Shown here: in pieces, positions 14,561 through 23,128 of the stretch
How the letters are laid out: each line of letters opens with the position of its first letter
Position numbering within the stretch: the stretch's first letter is position 1
Origin: Oceanibaculum pacificum
GTDB taxonomy: Bacteria > Pseudomonadota > Alphaproteobacteria > Oceanibaculales > Oceanibaculaceae
Length of the DNA: 36,972 nucleotides
Direction of reading: 5' to 3'
NCBI RefSeq assembly: GCF_001618175.1
Contig: NZ_LPXN01000109.1
Location: forward strand, 1 to 36,972
The notes under the pieces: model-generated
What the model saw: the letters and a program-made list of their open reading frames with translations, nothing else
Database searches by the model: none
What the model was told of the DNA's origin: nothing
Program-made: the position numbers and the translations under genes

Positions 14561-16692
14561 TGGTAAATGAACCTCGGTACGTAGAAGCGCCGGCCGGTGA
14601 AGATGAAGCCCAGCAGATCGCCGCCGACATCCAGCATGCTGTCGCGCAGCTGCATGGCCGCCATCGCCCGGGTTTCCTCCGCCTCCAGCACCAGGATGCT
14701 GGCATCGACCAGGGGCGCCAGGCGCTGCGCCATCGGGCCGCCATGCATCGGCGGGGCGGCCAGCACGATCATGTCGTATTCCTTTTCCATCGCCTCCAGC
14801 GTGGCGCGGATCGCCGGCAGCGGCGCGCGCAGATTGGACAGCACGGAATGGGTGGCGTTGCGGCTGACCGACAGGCCCGGCACCGTGGTCTGCGCGATGT
14901 CGATCTCCTGCACCTGCACCGTCGGGCCCTCGGCCAGGCCGAGCAGGCCGGCAACGCCGTCGCCTTGATCGATCAGGTCGACCACCAGCACTGTGCGCCC
15001 GTGATTGAGCGCCACTTCGGCGGCCAGCGCGGCGTTGACGGTGAGGAAATCGCGCTGCCGCATGTCGCAGGTCAGTTGCAGGCTGCGCAGCGCTTCGCCG
15101 TCGATCCGCACCTCGGTCAGGCGGGCCGCCAGCAGGGCGATGGAATCCTGCGCCCGGCGCAGCGCGTGCTCCGGATCGGAATCGGATACCGAGGCCAGTT
15201 CCGGCATGCCGAGCCGCCGTTCGGCCTCGGCCGGCAGGATGAAGACTTGGCGGAAGCGGGTCGCCGCAAAGCCGATCGCCCCGGCGAACAGCAGCCCCGC
15301 CACCAGGCCGGCGGCCAGGAAGCTCGGCATCCGGGACTGGCCGATGACCGGCGGCGCCGCCCATTGCGAAATCCGCACGCTGGCGTCCTTATTCTGCGCC
15401 GCGACCTCCTCCATCCACACCGCCTCGCTTTGCAGCGTGTAATCGCGGTGGATCGTCTCCAGCAGGGCGCGGCTGCGCTCCAGCTCGCGCAGCTGGATGT
15501 CGGCCTCGCGCATATTGGCCGCGTTCGCCTTCGCCTCGGTCAATTGACCGTCGAGCTGGAGCAGTTGCTTGTCGATGGCGCTGGCCTCGATCTCCAGCTG
15601 CATCAGGTGGCTGAGCAGGAAATCGTGGGTCGGGTTGCGCACCTCCCGGTTGGTCGTATAGACCGGGTTGTTCTGCATATCCATCGACTCGCGGACAACG
15701 GCGATCTGCCGCTCGATATCCTTCAGCGGCGGATAATCGGGCTGGTAATGCTGGCGCATCTGGTCGCGCTGCAGCATCAGCTTCAGCAGAATGTTGCGGT
15801 CGTCATTGTTCGAGGAATTGTTGGTCGTCTCGACGTAATCGAAGACACGCGGCGGCGTCGCGCTCAGCTTGGCGCGGGTGTCGTCGATCTGCGCGCGCAG
15901 CGCCACGCCGCGTTCCTCGGTCTGGCGCTGCCGGGCCAGCACGGTGTCGATCTGGTTGGCGGCGAGCAGCACTTCCTGCTCGATATTCACGATGTCGTAC
16001 TGCTTCTTCACCGCCTCGATCTGATTGCTGACCCGCTCCATCTGGGCGCTGGTGCGCGTCAGCTCGGTGGTCAGCAGGGCCATGCGGGAATTATCGTAAA
16101 TCTCGCGCCGGCGGTTCAGATACACTTCCAGCAGCTCGTTGATGACGCGGGACGCGATATCCGGCACGCCATGACGGAAGGTGATCCGCACGATGTTGGA
16201 GGCGGAGGCAGGGTCGGCGCTCAGCCGCTCGCGCACCATCTCCGTCGCGCGGCCGACACGGTCGGATTCGGGATAGGCCGGCAGCAGGCCGAAAAAGCGC
16301 CGCTCCGCCAGTTCGGGGAACAGGATCGTCGGCCCCAGCCGGTTCACCATCTCGCGGATCACCGCCGGGCTGACCAGGATGTTGATTTCCGATTCAACCG
16401 CCTTCAGCCCGTCGACGGATATGACGCTGGGCACCAGAGATCCCAGCCCCTGCGCGCCGGCATGCTCGCGCGAGATCATCACCAGCATGCGGCCTTCGGC
16501 GGTGTATTGCGTCTCGGTCTTCCAGGCGGCGGCCACGCCGATGGCGAAGACCAGCAGGAAGGCAAGCACGATCAGGCGCCAATTATAGAAGGCCAGCACG
16601 CTGATATCGCGCAGCGTGAAGCTCTGCCGGCCGGTCTGGTCGCTGGCGACGTAGTTCCGGCTATCGGGGCCGATCAGGTTCAGGGTGCTCAT
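14551..16692 (-). CDS. Wzc-like chain-length protein with an eroded tyrosine-kinase domain
   Basis: The 713-residue protein has a Wzz domain with the first membrane helix at about 38-56, a long coiled-coil periplasmic part (about 195-425), a second helix at about 456-476, and a P-loop-like BY-kinase fold (about 500-700). The kinase motifs are lost. Where Walker A (GxxGxGKS/T) should be there is TCDMRQRDFLTVN (541-553), the A' motif reads VVDLIDQGDG, and Walker B reads MIVLAAPP. There is no C-terminal tyrosine cluster, only scattered Tyr near 704 and 710. It probably sets chain length or gates export without autophosphorylation. ATG 16692 overlaps the FkbM stop (ATGA). The frame continues upstream to 17367 inside that gene, which is a shadow. 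Confidence 0.9.
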   Translation of the reverse strand: MSTLNLIGPDSRNYVASDQTGRQSFTLRDISVLAFYNWRLIVLAFLLVFAIGVAAAWKTETQYTAEGRMLVMISREHAGAQGLGSLVPSVISVDGLKAVESEINILVSPAVIREMVNRLGPTILFPELAERRFFGLLPAYPESDRVGRATEMVRERLSADPASASNIVRITFRHGVPDIASRVINELLEVYLNRRREIYDNSRMALLTTELTRTSAQMERVSNQIEAVKKQYDIVNIEQEVLLAANQIDTVLARQRQTEERGVALRAQIDDTRAKLSATPPRVFDYVETTNNSSNNDDRNILLKLMLQRDQMRQHYQPDYPPLKDIERQIAVVRESMDMQNNPVYTTNREVRNPTHDFLLSHLMQLEIEASAIDKQLLQLDGQLTEAKANAANMREADIQLRELERSRALLETIHRDYTLQSEAVWMEEVAAQNKDASVRISQWAAPPVIGQSRMPSFLAAGLVAGLLFAGAIGFAATRFRQVFILPAEAERRLGMPELASVSDSDPEHALRRAQDSIALLAARLTEVRIDGEALRSLQLTCDMRQRDFLTVNAALAAEVALNHGRTVLVVDLIDQGDGVAGLLGLAEGPTVQVQEIDIAQTTVPGLSVSRNATHSVLSNLRAPLPAIRATLEAMEKEYDMIVLAAPPMHGGPMAQRLAPLVDASILVLEAEETRAMAAMQLRDSMLDVGGDLLGFIFTGRRFYVPRFIYQWL

Positions 16693-17573
16693 CGATCGCT
16701 GTCCGGCACCGGCGCTGGACCGTTGGGATGCACGGCGACAAGATTGCCGAATTCGGAGCCGACCTCCGCCACCTCCACCAGCCGGCCGTCGCGGAAGCGG
16801 CGGAAACCGTAGCCATGCGCCTGCAAGGCGCGCCAGGCGGCGTCGTTTGGACCGGCGCCCTCGGTGCCGGTCTTCACCAGCGTGGTGTTGATCTCGAAAA
16901 TCACCATCGGGTGGAAGCGCTCCAGCGTGCCCGCCGCGCCGGCGATCACCATCGGCTCCGCGCCCTCGACATCCATCTTGATGCAATCGACGGCGGTGAG
17001 GCCCAGACGCTCGACCAGGCTGTCCAGCGTCTCGGTCTTCACCGTTTCGCCCTCGGTCGCCATGGCGCTGCCGATCAGCGAGTAGGCCTGCGGGTCGTTG
17101 CCCAGCGGCACATGGTGCAGCACCGCCTCGCCATTGCTGTCGGACAGCGCCTCGCGCACGATCCGCACCTGGGCGTAGTCGTTCAGCCCGACATTCGCGG
17201 TCAGCCGGTCCGCCGCCTCGGTGCCGGGCTCGACGGCGATCACCGTGCCGCGCGGCCCGGTCAGTCGCGCCGCCTTCAATGTGAACAGGCCGATATTGGC
17301 GCCGATATCGATGAACACGGAGCCGGGACGGACCAGCCGGTCCAGGTGCCGCAGCTCCGGCTCGCACCAGTCGCGCAGCACGTAGCAGCTGACCGAGGTG
17401 TAGCGCAGGTCGGACGGCACGCGCATCTTCTCGCCGCCCGCCGCGGTCAGCGGAAAGACGGGCGAGGCGCCGCGCGCCACATGCAGTGCCCAGGCGGCGC
17501 TGCGCCAGGTCATGGCGAACGGTTCGGCGCGGAAGCCGGGATGGCCGATCAATCGTTTAAGGCGTCGGAACAA
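16689..17573 (-). CDS. FkbM-family SAM-dependent methyltransferase
   Basis: The 294-residue protein carries the SAM-binding motif VFIDIGANIGLFTLK (about 91-105) and the FkbM hallmark CIKMDVEGAEPMVI (about 197-210). FkbM enzymes O-methylate hydroxyl groups, often on sugars or polyketides; here a polysaccharide or its precursor is the likely target. The start is TTG at 17573, with an AGGATGG element about 10 bases upstream; no in-frame ATG or GTG lies in the 31-base gap after the GH18 gene. TTG starts are less efficient, so this enzyme may be made at a lower level than its neighbours. Its end overlaps the Wzc-like gene. Confidence 0.88.
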   Translation of the reverse strand: MFRRLKRLIGHPGFRAEPFAMTWRSAAWALHVARGASPVFPLTAAGGEKMRVPSDLRYTSVSCYVLRDWCEPELRHLDRLVRPGSVFIDIGANIGLFTLKAARLTGPRGTVIAVEPGTEAADRLTANVGLNDYAQVRIVREALSDSNGEAVLHHVPLGNDPQAYSLIGSAMATEGETVKTETLDSLVERLGLTAVDCIKMDVEGAEPMVIAGAAGTLERFHPMVIFEINTTLVKTGTEGAGPNDAAWRALQAHGYGFRRFRDGRLVEVAEVGSEFGNLVAVHPNGPAPVPDSDR

Positions 17574-17604
17574 GATCGAAATCCATCCTATTGATTTGGT
17601 TTGT

Positions 17605-18573
17605 TCAAGGTAGATTTTCGTGGCAGTCCGGCAAGGTTAGTTGCCGGCAGATCATGCGCACGACGCTTTGCGGGTCCGGATTGTGCGGCCCGGTTTCTCC
17701 CTGCGGTATGCCCGACAGGGAATAGACCATCAACCCGCCCTGCGGGTCGCGCAGCACCTGGCCGGCGAGCCGTTGCAGCGTCTCCAGCCGGTCCGGGGCG
17801 GGATGCGGCACCCGCAACCCCATGAGCAGCGGTCCCGGCCAATGCTGCCGGTAGGCCGCGAAGGCCCGCCAGGGCTCGAAGCTCTCGCCCGCGTCGTAGG
17901 CCATGATGGAAACGAGATCGAGCGCCTGCGCCTCCGGCGCGCGCAACAGCGACAGCGCCATGCCGGTATAGGGGCTGCGCGGCTGGGCGTCGGCGTGCCG
18001 GCCCTCGCCATAGGCGCCGACGCTCCAGCCGGAGACCGCCAATATCGCCGGGCGCGGCAGGGCCGCCCGCAGCCGGGACACGACGCTGCGGAACAAGGCG
18101 TCGCTGGCGCAGCGGATGCGGCCGCCCGCCTCGGGCCGGCAGCCGGGCTCGGTCGGTTCGAAATCGATATCCAGCCCGTCCAGCGCCAGATCGGCCACCA
18201 GCCGGGCCAGCGCCGCTTCGTTCAGCCGATGCCAGTTGGTATAGGTCGCGCCGCCGACCGACAGCAGGATGCGGGTGCCCGGCTGGCGTTGCTGCAGCAG
18301 CCGCACCGAATCCCGCAACACCTTGCCGGAATAGGGATATTGCAGGCCGGTGCCGGCCAGTTCCAACGCCCCCAGATATTGTGCGTCCGGCCGGGCGAAG
18401 GCCAGGGCGACCATGTTGACATAGCCGGGCAGGGCGGCCAGCCGCGTCGCCTGCGCGCTCACCGCCGGCACTTCCCACCAGCTTTCGTGATAGCCCATCA
18501 CGATGCGCGCCGGCAGGGCGGAGTCCGCCCACGCCGCCGGTGCGCTCGTCAGCAGGGCCCAGGCCAGCAGCAC
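17605..18573 (-). CDS. Secreted glycoside hydrolase family 18 (chitinase-like)
   Basis: The 322-residue protein has the GH18 pattern: a first strand IVMGYHESWW (about 24-33), SVGG at 105-108 and DGLDIDFE at 132-139, where Glu139 is the catalytic acid of DxxDxDxE; MAYDAGESFEPW follows later. GH18 enzymes cleave beta-1,4 links next to N-acetylglucosamine. A hydrophobic N-terminus (LLAWALLTSAPAAWA) with an AWA-D cleavage site indicates export to the periplasm. GTG at 18573 is chosen because it follows the upstream stop by 5 bases; the ATG at 18645 would overlap that gene by 67 bases. The start is therefore uncertain. Its place inside the polysaccharide operon suggests trimming of the polymer made here. 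Confidence 0.82.
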   Translation of the reverse strand: MLLAWALLTSAPAAWADSALPARIVMGYHESWWEVPAVSAQATRLAALPGYVNMVALAFARPDAQYLGALELAGTGLQYPYSGKVLRDSVRLLQQRQPGTRILLSVGGATYTNWHRLNEAALARLVADLALDGLDIDFEPTEPGCRPEAGGRIRCASDALFRSVVSRLRAALPRPAILAVSGWSVGAYGEGRHADAQPRSPYTGMALSLLRAPEAQALDLVSIMAYDAGESFEPWRAFAAYRQHWPGPLLMGLRVPHPAPDRLETLQRLAGQVLRDPQGGLMVYSLSGIPQGETGPHNPDPQSVVRMICRQLTLPDCHENLP

Positions 18574-18578
18574 GCGGC

Positions 18579-19982
18579 TCAGAACACATCGCGTCCCGCC
18601 ATGCCGACGGTCAGGGTCTGAACCATGATCTTCAGATCGAACCATACCGACCAGTTTTCGATATAATAGCTGTCGAGATCAACGCCCCGTTGCGCTTTTT
18701 CCAGCGTGTGGATGCCGCCGCGCATGCCGTTGATCTGCGCCCAGCCGGTGATTCCAGGCTTGATGCGGCTGCGCATGGCGTAGCGGCGTACCGCTTCGGC
18801 ATAGGGCGCGTCGCTGACCAGCATGTTCGGCACATGGGCGCGCGGGCCGACGATGGACATCTCGCCGCGCATGACATTGATCAGCTGCGGCAGCTCGTCG
18901 ATGCTGCTGCGACGCAGGAAATTGCCGACCCGGGTGATGCGCGGATTATGCCGGTCGGTGCCGCGCGTGCCGTCGTCGCTGGGGTCGACCGTCATGGTGC
19001 GCAGCTTGTAGATCATGAACGGCTTGTTGTTCAGCCCCAGGCGCGGCTGCTTGAAGAAGACCGGGCCGGGCGAGTCCAGCTTGATCGCCAGCGCCGCCAC
19101 GGCGACGATCGGCGCGGCCAGCACCACGCCCAGCGCGCCGATGCTGTAATCGACCGTCAGCTTCAGCAGCGCCATCGAGCCCTTCAGCGGTTCGCGCATC
19201 AACTGCAGCACCGGCATGCCGGCCAGGTCGCCGCCCTGCGGCAGGCGCAGATTCAGCCGGTTTGGGCGGATTGGCAGCACGATATCGGCGGAGATCATCT
19301 GCAGCCGCTCCAGCAAATCGAACACCCGGCCTGCCGCTTCCCAGGGCAGGGCGATGGCGATCAGGTCGGCATCGGCAGTATGGATATAGTCGCGCAGGCT
19401 CTGGATATCGCCCTGGATCGGCATGCCGGCGATGCTGGCATCCTTCAGCCGGGCGATGCGGTCGTCGAAAATGGCGATGACGCGGTAGCGGTCGCGCCAT
19501 TGCGGGGAGCGGATATTCTCAATGATCTGCTGGGCGATGTCGGTCGCGCCGACGATGATCACATCCTGCCGAAAAGCGCCCTGGGCGTGCAGGCGCTTGA
19601 CCACATGCATCACCACCAGCCGGCCGGCGATCAGCAGGCCGGCGGTGCAGGCCAGCCAGAGCAGCAGCGAGCCGAGATCGGCGATGCGGTGATAGCCGAA
19701 GGCCCAGAGGATCGCCAGCTTGGCCACCGCCGCGACCGCCGTGGCGAACAGCAGCAGCGATATTTGCGGCAGCAGCCGGCGATAGCGCTCCACCCGGTAG
19801 CCGCCGGCCACGTCCAGCGTATAGACGAAGACCAGCGTGCCGATCACCGCGATCAGCAAAGCCGCGCCGGCCCGGTCGATCTCCACCAGCCCGAGCAGCG
19901 CGCCCAGGGCGATGGCGGCGGCCAGCAAGAAGATATCCCACAGCCTGACGAGACGGTTAACGAGGCCGTAGGTCCATTTCAT
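18579..19982 (-). CDS. Undecaprenyl-phosphate sugar phosphotransferase (WcaJ/HfsE-like)
   Basis: The 467-residue polyprenyl glycosylphosphotransferase has four N-terminal membrane helices (about 15-130) and a CoA-binding-like Rossmann segment (about 138-235, [16 protein letters not shown]). The C-terminal bacterial sugar transferase domain (about 270-467) has [48 protein letters not shown] and [11 protein letters not shown]. It transfers a sugar-1-phosphate, commonly glucose or galactose, to undecaprenyl phosphate and so starts repeat-unit assembly. It is the first gene of the minus-strand run 19982-11731, preceded by an AT-rich gap likely to hold the promoter. A GGAGATAGAGCCCG stretch provides the ribosome site ahead of ATG 19982. 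Confidence 0.93.
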   Translation of the reverse strand: MKWTYGLVNRLVRLWDIFLLAAAIALGALLGLVEIDRAGAALLIAVIGTLVFVYTLDVAGGYRVERYRRLLPQISLLLFATAVAAVAKLAILWAFGYHRIADLGSLLLWLACTAGLLIAGRLVVMHVVKRLHAQGAFRQDVIIVGATDIAQQIIENIRSPQWRDRYRVIAIFDDRIARLKDASIAGMPIQGDIQSLRDYIHTADADLIAIALPWEAAGRVFDLLERLQMISADIVLPIRPNRLNLRLPQGGDLAGMPVLQLMREPLKGSMALLKLTVDYSIGALGVVLAAPIVAVAALAIKLDSPGPVFFKQPRLGLNNKPFMIYKLRTMTVDPSDDGTRGTDRHNPRITRVGNFLRRSSIDELPQLINVMRGEMSIVGPRAHVPNMLVSDAPYAEAVRRYAMRSRIKPGITGWAQINGMRGGIHTLEKAQRGVDLDSYYIENWSVWFDLKIMVQTLTVGMAGRDVF

Positions 19983-20086
19983 CGGGCTCTATCTCCAAAC
20001 GGGGGCAGCAGAGACAGCGACTATCTCGCAATAAAGTAAACAAAATTTTACGAAACTTTAGGCCGATTCGCTTTTTATGTGAATCC
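19983..20086 (-). promoter_or_regulatory. AT-rich leader ahead of the polysaccharide operon
   Basis: This 104-base gap between the flippase stop and the WcaJ-like start is far richer in A and T than the surrounding genes (for example 20030-20060 and 20075-20115 on the plus strand). It probably holds a promoter for the seven-gene run downstream. No confident -35/-10 pair and no strong terminator for the flippase gene were found; a 5-base repeat GATTC/GAATC near 20072-20092 is weak. Confidence 0.4.
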
Positions 20087-21385
20087 CTATGAATTTTTTT
20101 CCCGCAAAATAAATCGCCAAGAATAATAACTTGTTCCGATAGCCCCTTGGGCAAGGCTCAAACTTGCCACCAGGGCCGCCCCATTTATGCCCAAAGCGGG
20201 TATCAGCAATGCGCTCAGCACGATGCCGACCGCCAGTTGCAGCAAATTCAGGTTGCGCAGCAGCCGGTGGTGGCCGGTCATGCTGAGCAGCACGTCCTGG
20301 CAGGCCAGCAGGCAATTCACCGCCTGCCCGAGGGCCAGGATCTGCAAGGCCGTCGCCGCGATGGCGAAATCCGGCGAGATCAGGCCGAGCAGGCTGGCCG
20401 GGAACAGCAGCATGATGAGGATGGCGGGCAGCCCGACCCCGGCCACGCCCAGCCGCACCATCCGGTTATAGCGGCGCAACTCGCCAATCTGGCCCAGCCG
20501 GTGCAGGCCGGCGAAGCGCGGCGCGGCCAGGGTGCCGATGGAGATGATGACCACCCAGATCAGCATCGAAATGCGGCTGGCCATGGAGAAGGCGCCGACC
20601 GTGGCTGCTTCCGCGATCATGCCCAGGATCAGCACCGGCAGCGAGGCCAGCGCCACTTGCGTCACCTCCACCGTCAGCAGCGGCAGCGCGGTTTCCCACA
20701 ATCCCGGCATCGGCGCGACGGCCGCGTCGCGCGGCTGGCGCTCGCGCAGCCTTGCGCGTTCGCGCAGCAGCAGGGCGAACCCCAGCAGGCAGCTTGCCGT
20801 CAGGGCGGCGGCCAGCACCAGGATCAGACCCGCGATATCGTCGATCCACAGGATCAGCGCGGCGAAGGTCAGCACCGGCCACAGCGCGTTCTGCACCAGT
20901 TGCGCCGCGACGCCCCGGCCGAAGCCGGCCAGCGCCGCGCCCAGCGAGAAGGCCAGCGTCTGCGGCACGATCACCGCGGCGCTCAGCAGCAGCGGAACGG
21001 CCAGGTCGGGCAGGATGAAGATATGCGCCGCCGCCGGCTGGGCGATCAGCGCGGTAAGGCCGGCCGCCGCCACCGCCGCCAGCGCGGTCAGGCCGAGGCC
21101 GTAGCGCAGCGCGGCCCGCGCCCGGGGGCCGTCGCCGACCGCCAGCTCGGCGGCGATATGCCGGGTCATCGCCTTGTCGAGGCCCAGCCGGGCCGCCGTC
21201 GCCGCCAGGCCGATCCAGGTGAGGCACAGGAAGAACAGCCCGGCATCGTGCGCGCCCAGCTTATGGCCGGCATAGACATAGAGGCCCAGCTTGCCCAGCG
21301 TCTCGATGCCGCGCATGCCGAGGCCGGCGCCATAATGCACCAGGCTGCGCAGCGAGCGGGCGGAGGGGGGCGGGGCGGCTGTCAT
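20087..21385 (-). CDS. Oligosaccharide flippase (Wzx/MOP superfamily)
   Basis: The 432-residue protein is an integral membrane protein with about 12-14 hydrophobic helices spread evenly from residue 40 to the end, and conserved polar positions such as GLDKAMTRHIA near 70 and SMASRISMLIWVVI in the middle. This fits polysaccharide transporters of the MOP superfamily that flip undecaprenyl-linked repeat units across the inner membrane. It lies on the same strand just upstream of the WcaJ-like gene with a 104-base gap, so it may be transcribed on its own or with the operon. No clear Shine-Dalgarno is seen at ATG 21385. Confidence 0.86.
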   Translation of the reverse strand: MTAAPPPSARSLRSLVHYGAGLGMRGIETLGKLGLYVYAGHKLGAHDAGLFFLCLTWIGLAATAARLGLDKAMTRHIAAELAVGDGPRARAALRYGLGLTALAAVAAAGLTALIAQPAAAHIFILPDLAVPLLLSAAVIVPQTLAFSLGAALAGFGRGVAAQLVQNALWPVLTFAALILWIDDIAGLILVLAAALTASCLLGFALLLRERARLRERQPRDAAVAPMPGLWETALPLLTVEVTQVALASLPVLILGMIAEAATVGAFSMASRISMLIWVVIISIGTLAAPRFAGLHRLGQIGELRRYNRMVRLGVAGVGLPAILIMLLFPASLLGLISPDFAIAATALQILALGQAVNCLLACQDVLLSMTGHHRLLRNLNLLQLAVGIVLSALLIPALGINGAALVASLSLAQGAIGTSYYSWRFILREKNS

Positions 21386-21478
21386 GGGGGAGCAATCGTT
21401 GAGGCGGGGCGGCCGCTATGGTACGGGACGGTGTGGCGTTCACCAAGACGCCGTTCCGTTTATGCGCGGGAGACCTTC

Positions 21479-21841
21479 TTGCGGCGGCTGCTCCTGACCC
21501 TTCTGTCGATTCTGCTTTCGACCTGGCCGGCCATGGCGGCGGAGCAGGAGGATGCCGGCGGCCGCGCCGCCGATCGCGGGCCGCTCGATCTGCGCCTGGT
21601 GATTCACGAGCATTTCTCGGTCCGCATGCCGTTCGGCTGGTGGACCGGCCCGCCGGAGCGCAGCGGCAAGATTGTCTATATGGATGTGAACATCCCGGTC
21701 TGGTGGCGCGGCAACCCGACCGCCGAGATGCTGAATCTCTGCCCGCCGCGTCACAGCGTGATCTGGGACGAGATAAATCTGATGCGGCTGCGCCCGATCT
21801 CTCGCGGGCTGCCCTGGAGCGAGCATGAATGCCGGCGCTAG
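21479..21841 (+). CDS. Small secreted protein of unknown function
   Basis: The 120-residue product begins with a signal peptide (LRRLLLTLLSILLSTWPAMA, cleavage near AMA-AEQ). The mature part has Trp-rich segments (FGWWTGPP, VWWRGNP), DEINLMRL and two cysteines. I do not recognise the family. The start is uncertain: TTG at 21479 has GGGAGA about 5 bases upstream, while GTG at 21431 is also in frame and would give a long Arg-rich N-region. It faces away from the flippase gene and precedes an FkbM gene on the same strand, so a cell-envelope role beside the polysaccharide genes is inference only. Confidence 0.6.
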   Translation: MRRLLLTLLSILLSTWPAMAAEQEDAGGRAADRGPLDLRLVIHEHFSVRMPFGWWTGPPERSGKIVYMDVNIPVWWRGNPTAEMLNLCPPRHSVIWDEINLMRLRPISRGLPWSEHECRR

Positions 21842-21911
21842 CGGCCTTGTGAGCCGCCCGCCCGCCCGCTAGGGTTGGATTTTAGTCGATTTGCATGCGA
21901 TTGGGGTTGTT

Positions 21912-22718
21912 ATGGCGCTTTCGGGGTTGAAGACCTTCCTGCAGAACGAGTGCCCCGGCCTGTTCGCCATTCTGGCCGATTGCCGCGACCGGGTCGCCCC
22001 GCGCTATGCCGAGCCGGAGCTGGCGCTGGTGCCGACGCTGGCGGAGCCGGGCGAGGCGGCCTTCGATGTCGGCGCCAATACCGGCATGTATAGCTACTGG
22101 TTGCTGCGCTGCGCGGCCGGCGTGACCGCGTTCGAGCCGAACCCGAAGCTGGCCGCGCTGCTGCGCCGCCGGTTCAAGGCGCGCATCGCGGAGGGGCGCA
22201 TGGCGGTGCAGGCCGCCGCCGTCAGCAATGCGGCGGGCGAGACGCAGCTCTATATCCAGGAAGGCTATGAGGCGCTGGCCTCGGTCGCGGCCGAGGGGCA
22301 TGGCGGCGGCACGGCGGTGACGGTGCCGCTGGTGCGGCTGGACGATTTCCAGGATCGCACGGTCGGCTTCATCAAGATCGATGTCGAGGGCCATGAGGTC
22401 GCAGCCGTCGAGGGCGGGCTGGGCCTGATCGCGCGCGACCGGCCGACCCTGCTGATCGAGGCGGAGGAACGGCACCATGCCGGCTCCATCGCGGCCTTGC
22501 GCGGGCATCTGGAGCCGCTGGACTATCGCGGCTTCTACCTGCAGGGCGGCGCGCTGCGGCCGCTGGACGGTTTCGACATGGCGCTGTTGCAGAACCGGGC
22601 GGCGTTGAACGAGGCCGGCACGCACCGGCTGCCGGGGCAGACCTATATCAACAATTTCATCTTCGTCGCCCGCCAGCCGGTGCTGGATCGCCTGGGCCGT
22701 CAGGTGCCACTGACGTAG
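21912..22718 (+). CDS. FkbM-family SAM-dependent methyltransferase (second)
   Basis: The 268-residue protein has the SAM motif AAFDVGANTGMYSYWLL (about 50-66), an acidic ribose-binding position in VTAFEPNPKL, and the FkbM signature FIKIDVEGHEVAAVEGG (about 152-168). It is a predicted O-methyltransferase, probably acting on a sugar of the adjacent polysaccharide locus. It is distinct in sequence from the FkbM protein at 16689-17573, so the two are not a recent duplication. ATG 21912 is chosen; a TTG at 21891 would add 7 residues. Its end overlaps the end of the convergent CBS gene by 19 bases. Confidence 0.87.
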   Translation: MALSGLKTFLQNECPGLFAILADCRDRVAPRYAEPELALVPTLAEPGEAAFDVGANTGMYSYWLLRCAAGVTAFEPNPKLAALLRRRFKARIAEGRMAVQAAAVSNAAGETQLYIQEGYEALASVAAEGHGGGTAVTVPLVRLDDFQDRTVGFIKIDVEGHEVAAVEGGLGLIARDRPTLLIEAEERHHAGSIAALRGHLEPLDYRGFYLQGGALRPLDGFDMALLQNRAALNEAGTHRLPGQTYINNFIFVARQPVLDRLGRQVPLT

Positions 22719-23128
22719 GCGGCCATCTGGCGCACTTCCTCCTGCGCCTCCTCCAGCCGCCATTTCACCACGTCGCCGATGGAGACCATGCCGGCGACGG
22801 CGCCATCCTCCACCACCGGCACATGGCGGAAACGGTGCCGGGTCATCATCTCCATCACCTCGGAGATTGTCTGGTCGGGCCGGCAGGTGATGACCTTCGC
22901 CGTCATGATGCGCTGGACCGGGCCGTCCAGGCAGGAAGGCCCTTCGGCGGCCAGGGTGCGCACGATGTCGCGCTCCGACAGGATGCCGGCGATGCGCTTG
23001 CCGTCCAGGATCAGCACCGAGCCGATGCGCTTTTCCGCCAGCAGCTTCGCGGCGTCGGCGACCGATATGGCCGACGCGGCGGATACCACGTCGCTGCCCT
23101 TGGCTTTCAGAATGTCAGACACAAGCAT
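22700..23128 (-). CDS. CBS-domain pair protein
   Basis: The 142-residue protein consists of two tandem CBS domains, about residues 8-62 (IGSVLILDGKRIAGILSERDIVR) and 72-128 (FRHVPVVEDGAVAGMVSIGDVVKW). Such stand-alone CBS pairs bind adenine nucleotides or SAM and modulate partners; no effector domain is present here. A GGAGGGAGT ribosome site lies just before ATG 23128. It is convergent with the FkbM gene, with a 19-base overlap of coding ends, and divergent from the TauD-type gene. Confidence 0.88.
   Translation of the reverse strand: MLVSDILKAKGSDVVSAASAISVADAAKLLAEKRIGSVLILDGKRIAGILSERDIVRTLAAEGPSCLDGPVQRIMTAKVITCRPDQTISEVMEMMTRHRFRHVPVVEDGAVAGMVSIGDVVKWRLEEAQEEVRQMAAYVSGT

Noticed and set aside
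14560..16812. A 750-residue plus-strand frame across the Wzc-like gene
   Set aside because: It is rich in His/Gln/Arg with no domain and exactly mirrors the real gene on the other strand.
16693..17367. N-terminal extension of the Wzc-like frame to a start at 17367
   Set aside because: The extra 225 residues lie inside the FkbM gene in another frame and have no family match; ATG 16692 with an ATGA overlap is far better.
18574..18645. ATG start at 18645 for the GH18 gene
   Set aside because: It would overlap the WcaJ-like gene by 67 bases and put a polar stretch before the signal peptide; GTG 18573 fits better, though it is not proven.
20147..21478. Long plus-strand frame upstream of and joined to the small secreted protein
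   Set aside because: It is antisense to the flippase gene and Gln/Arg-rich; only the part from about 21431 or 21479 has a real signal peptide and protein-like sequence.
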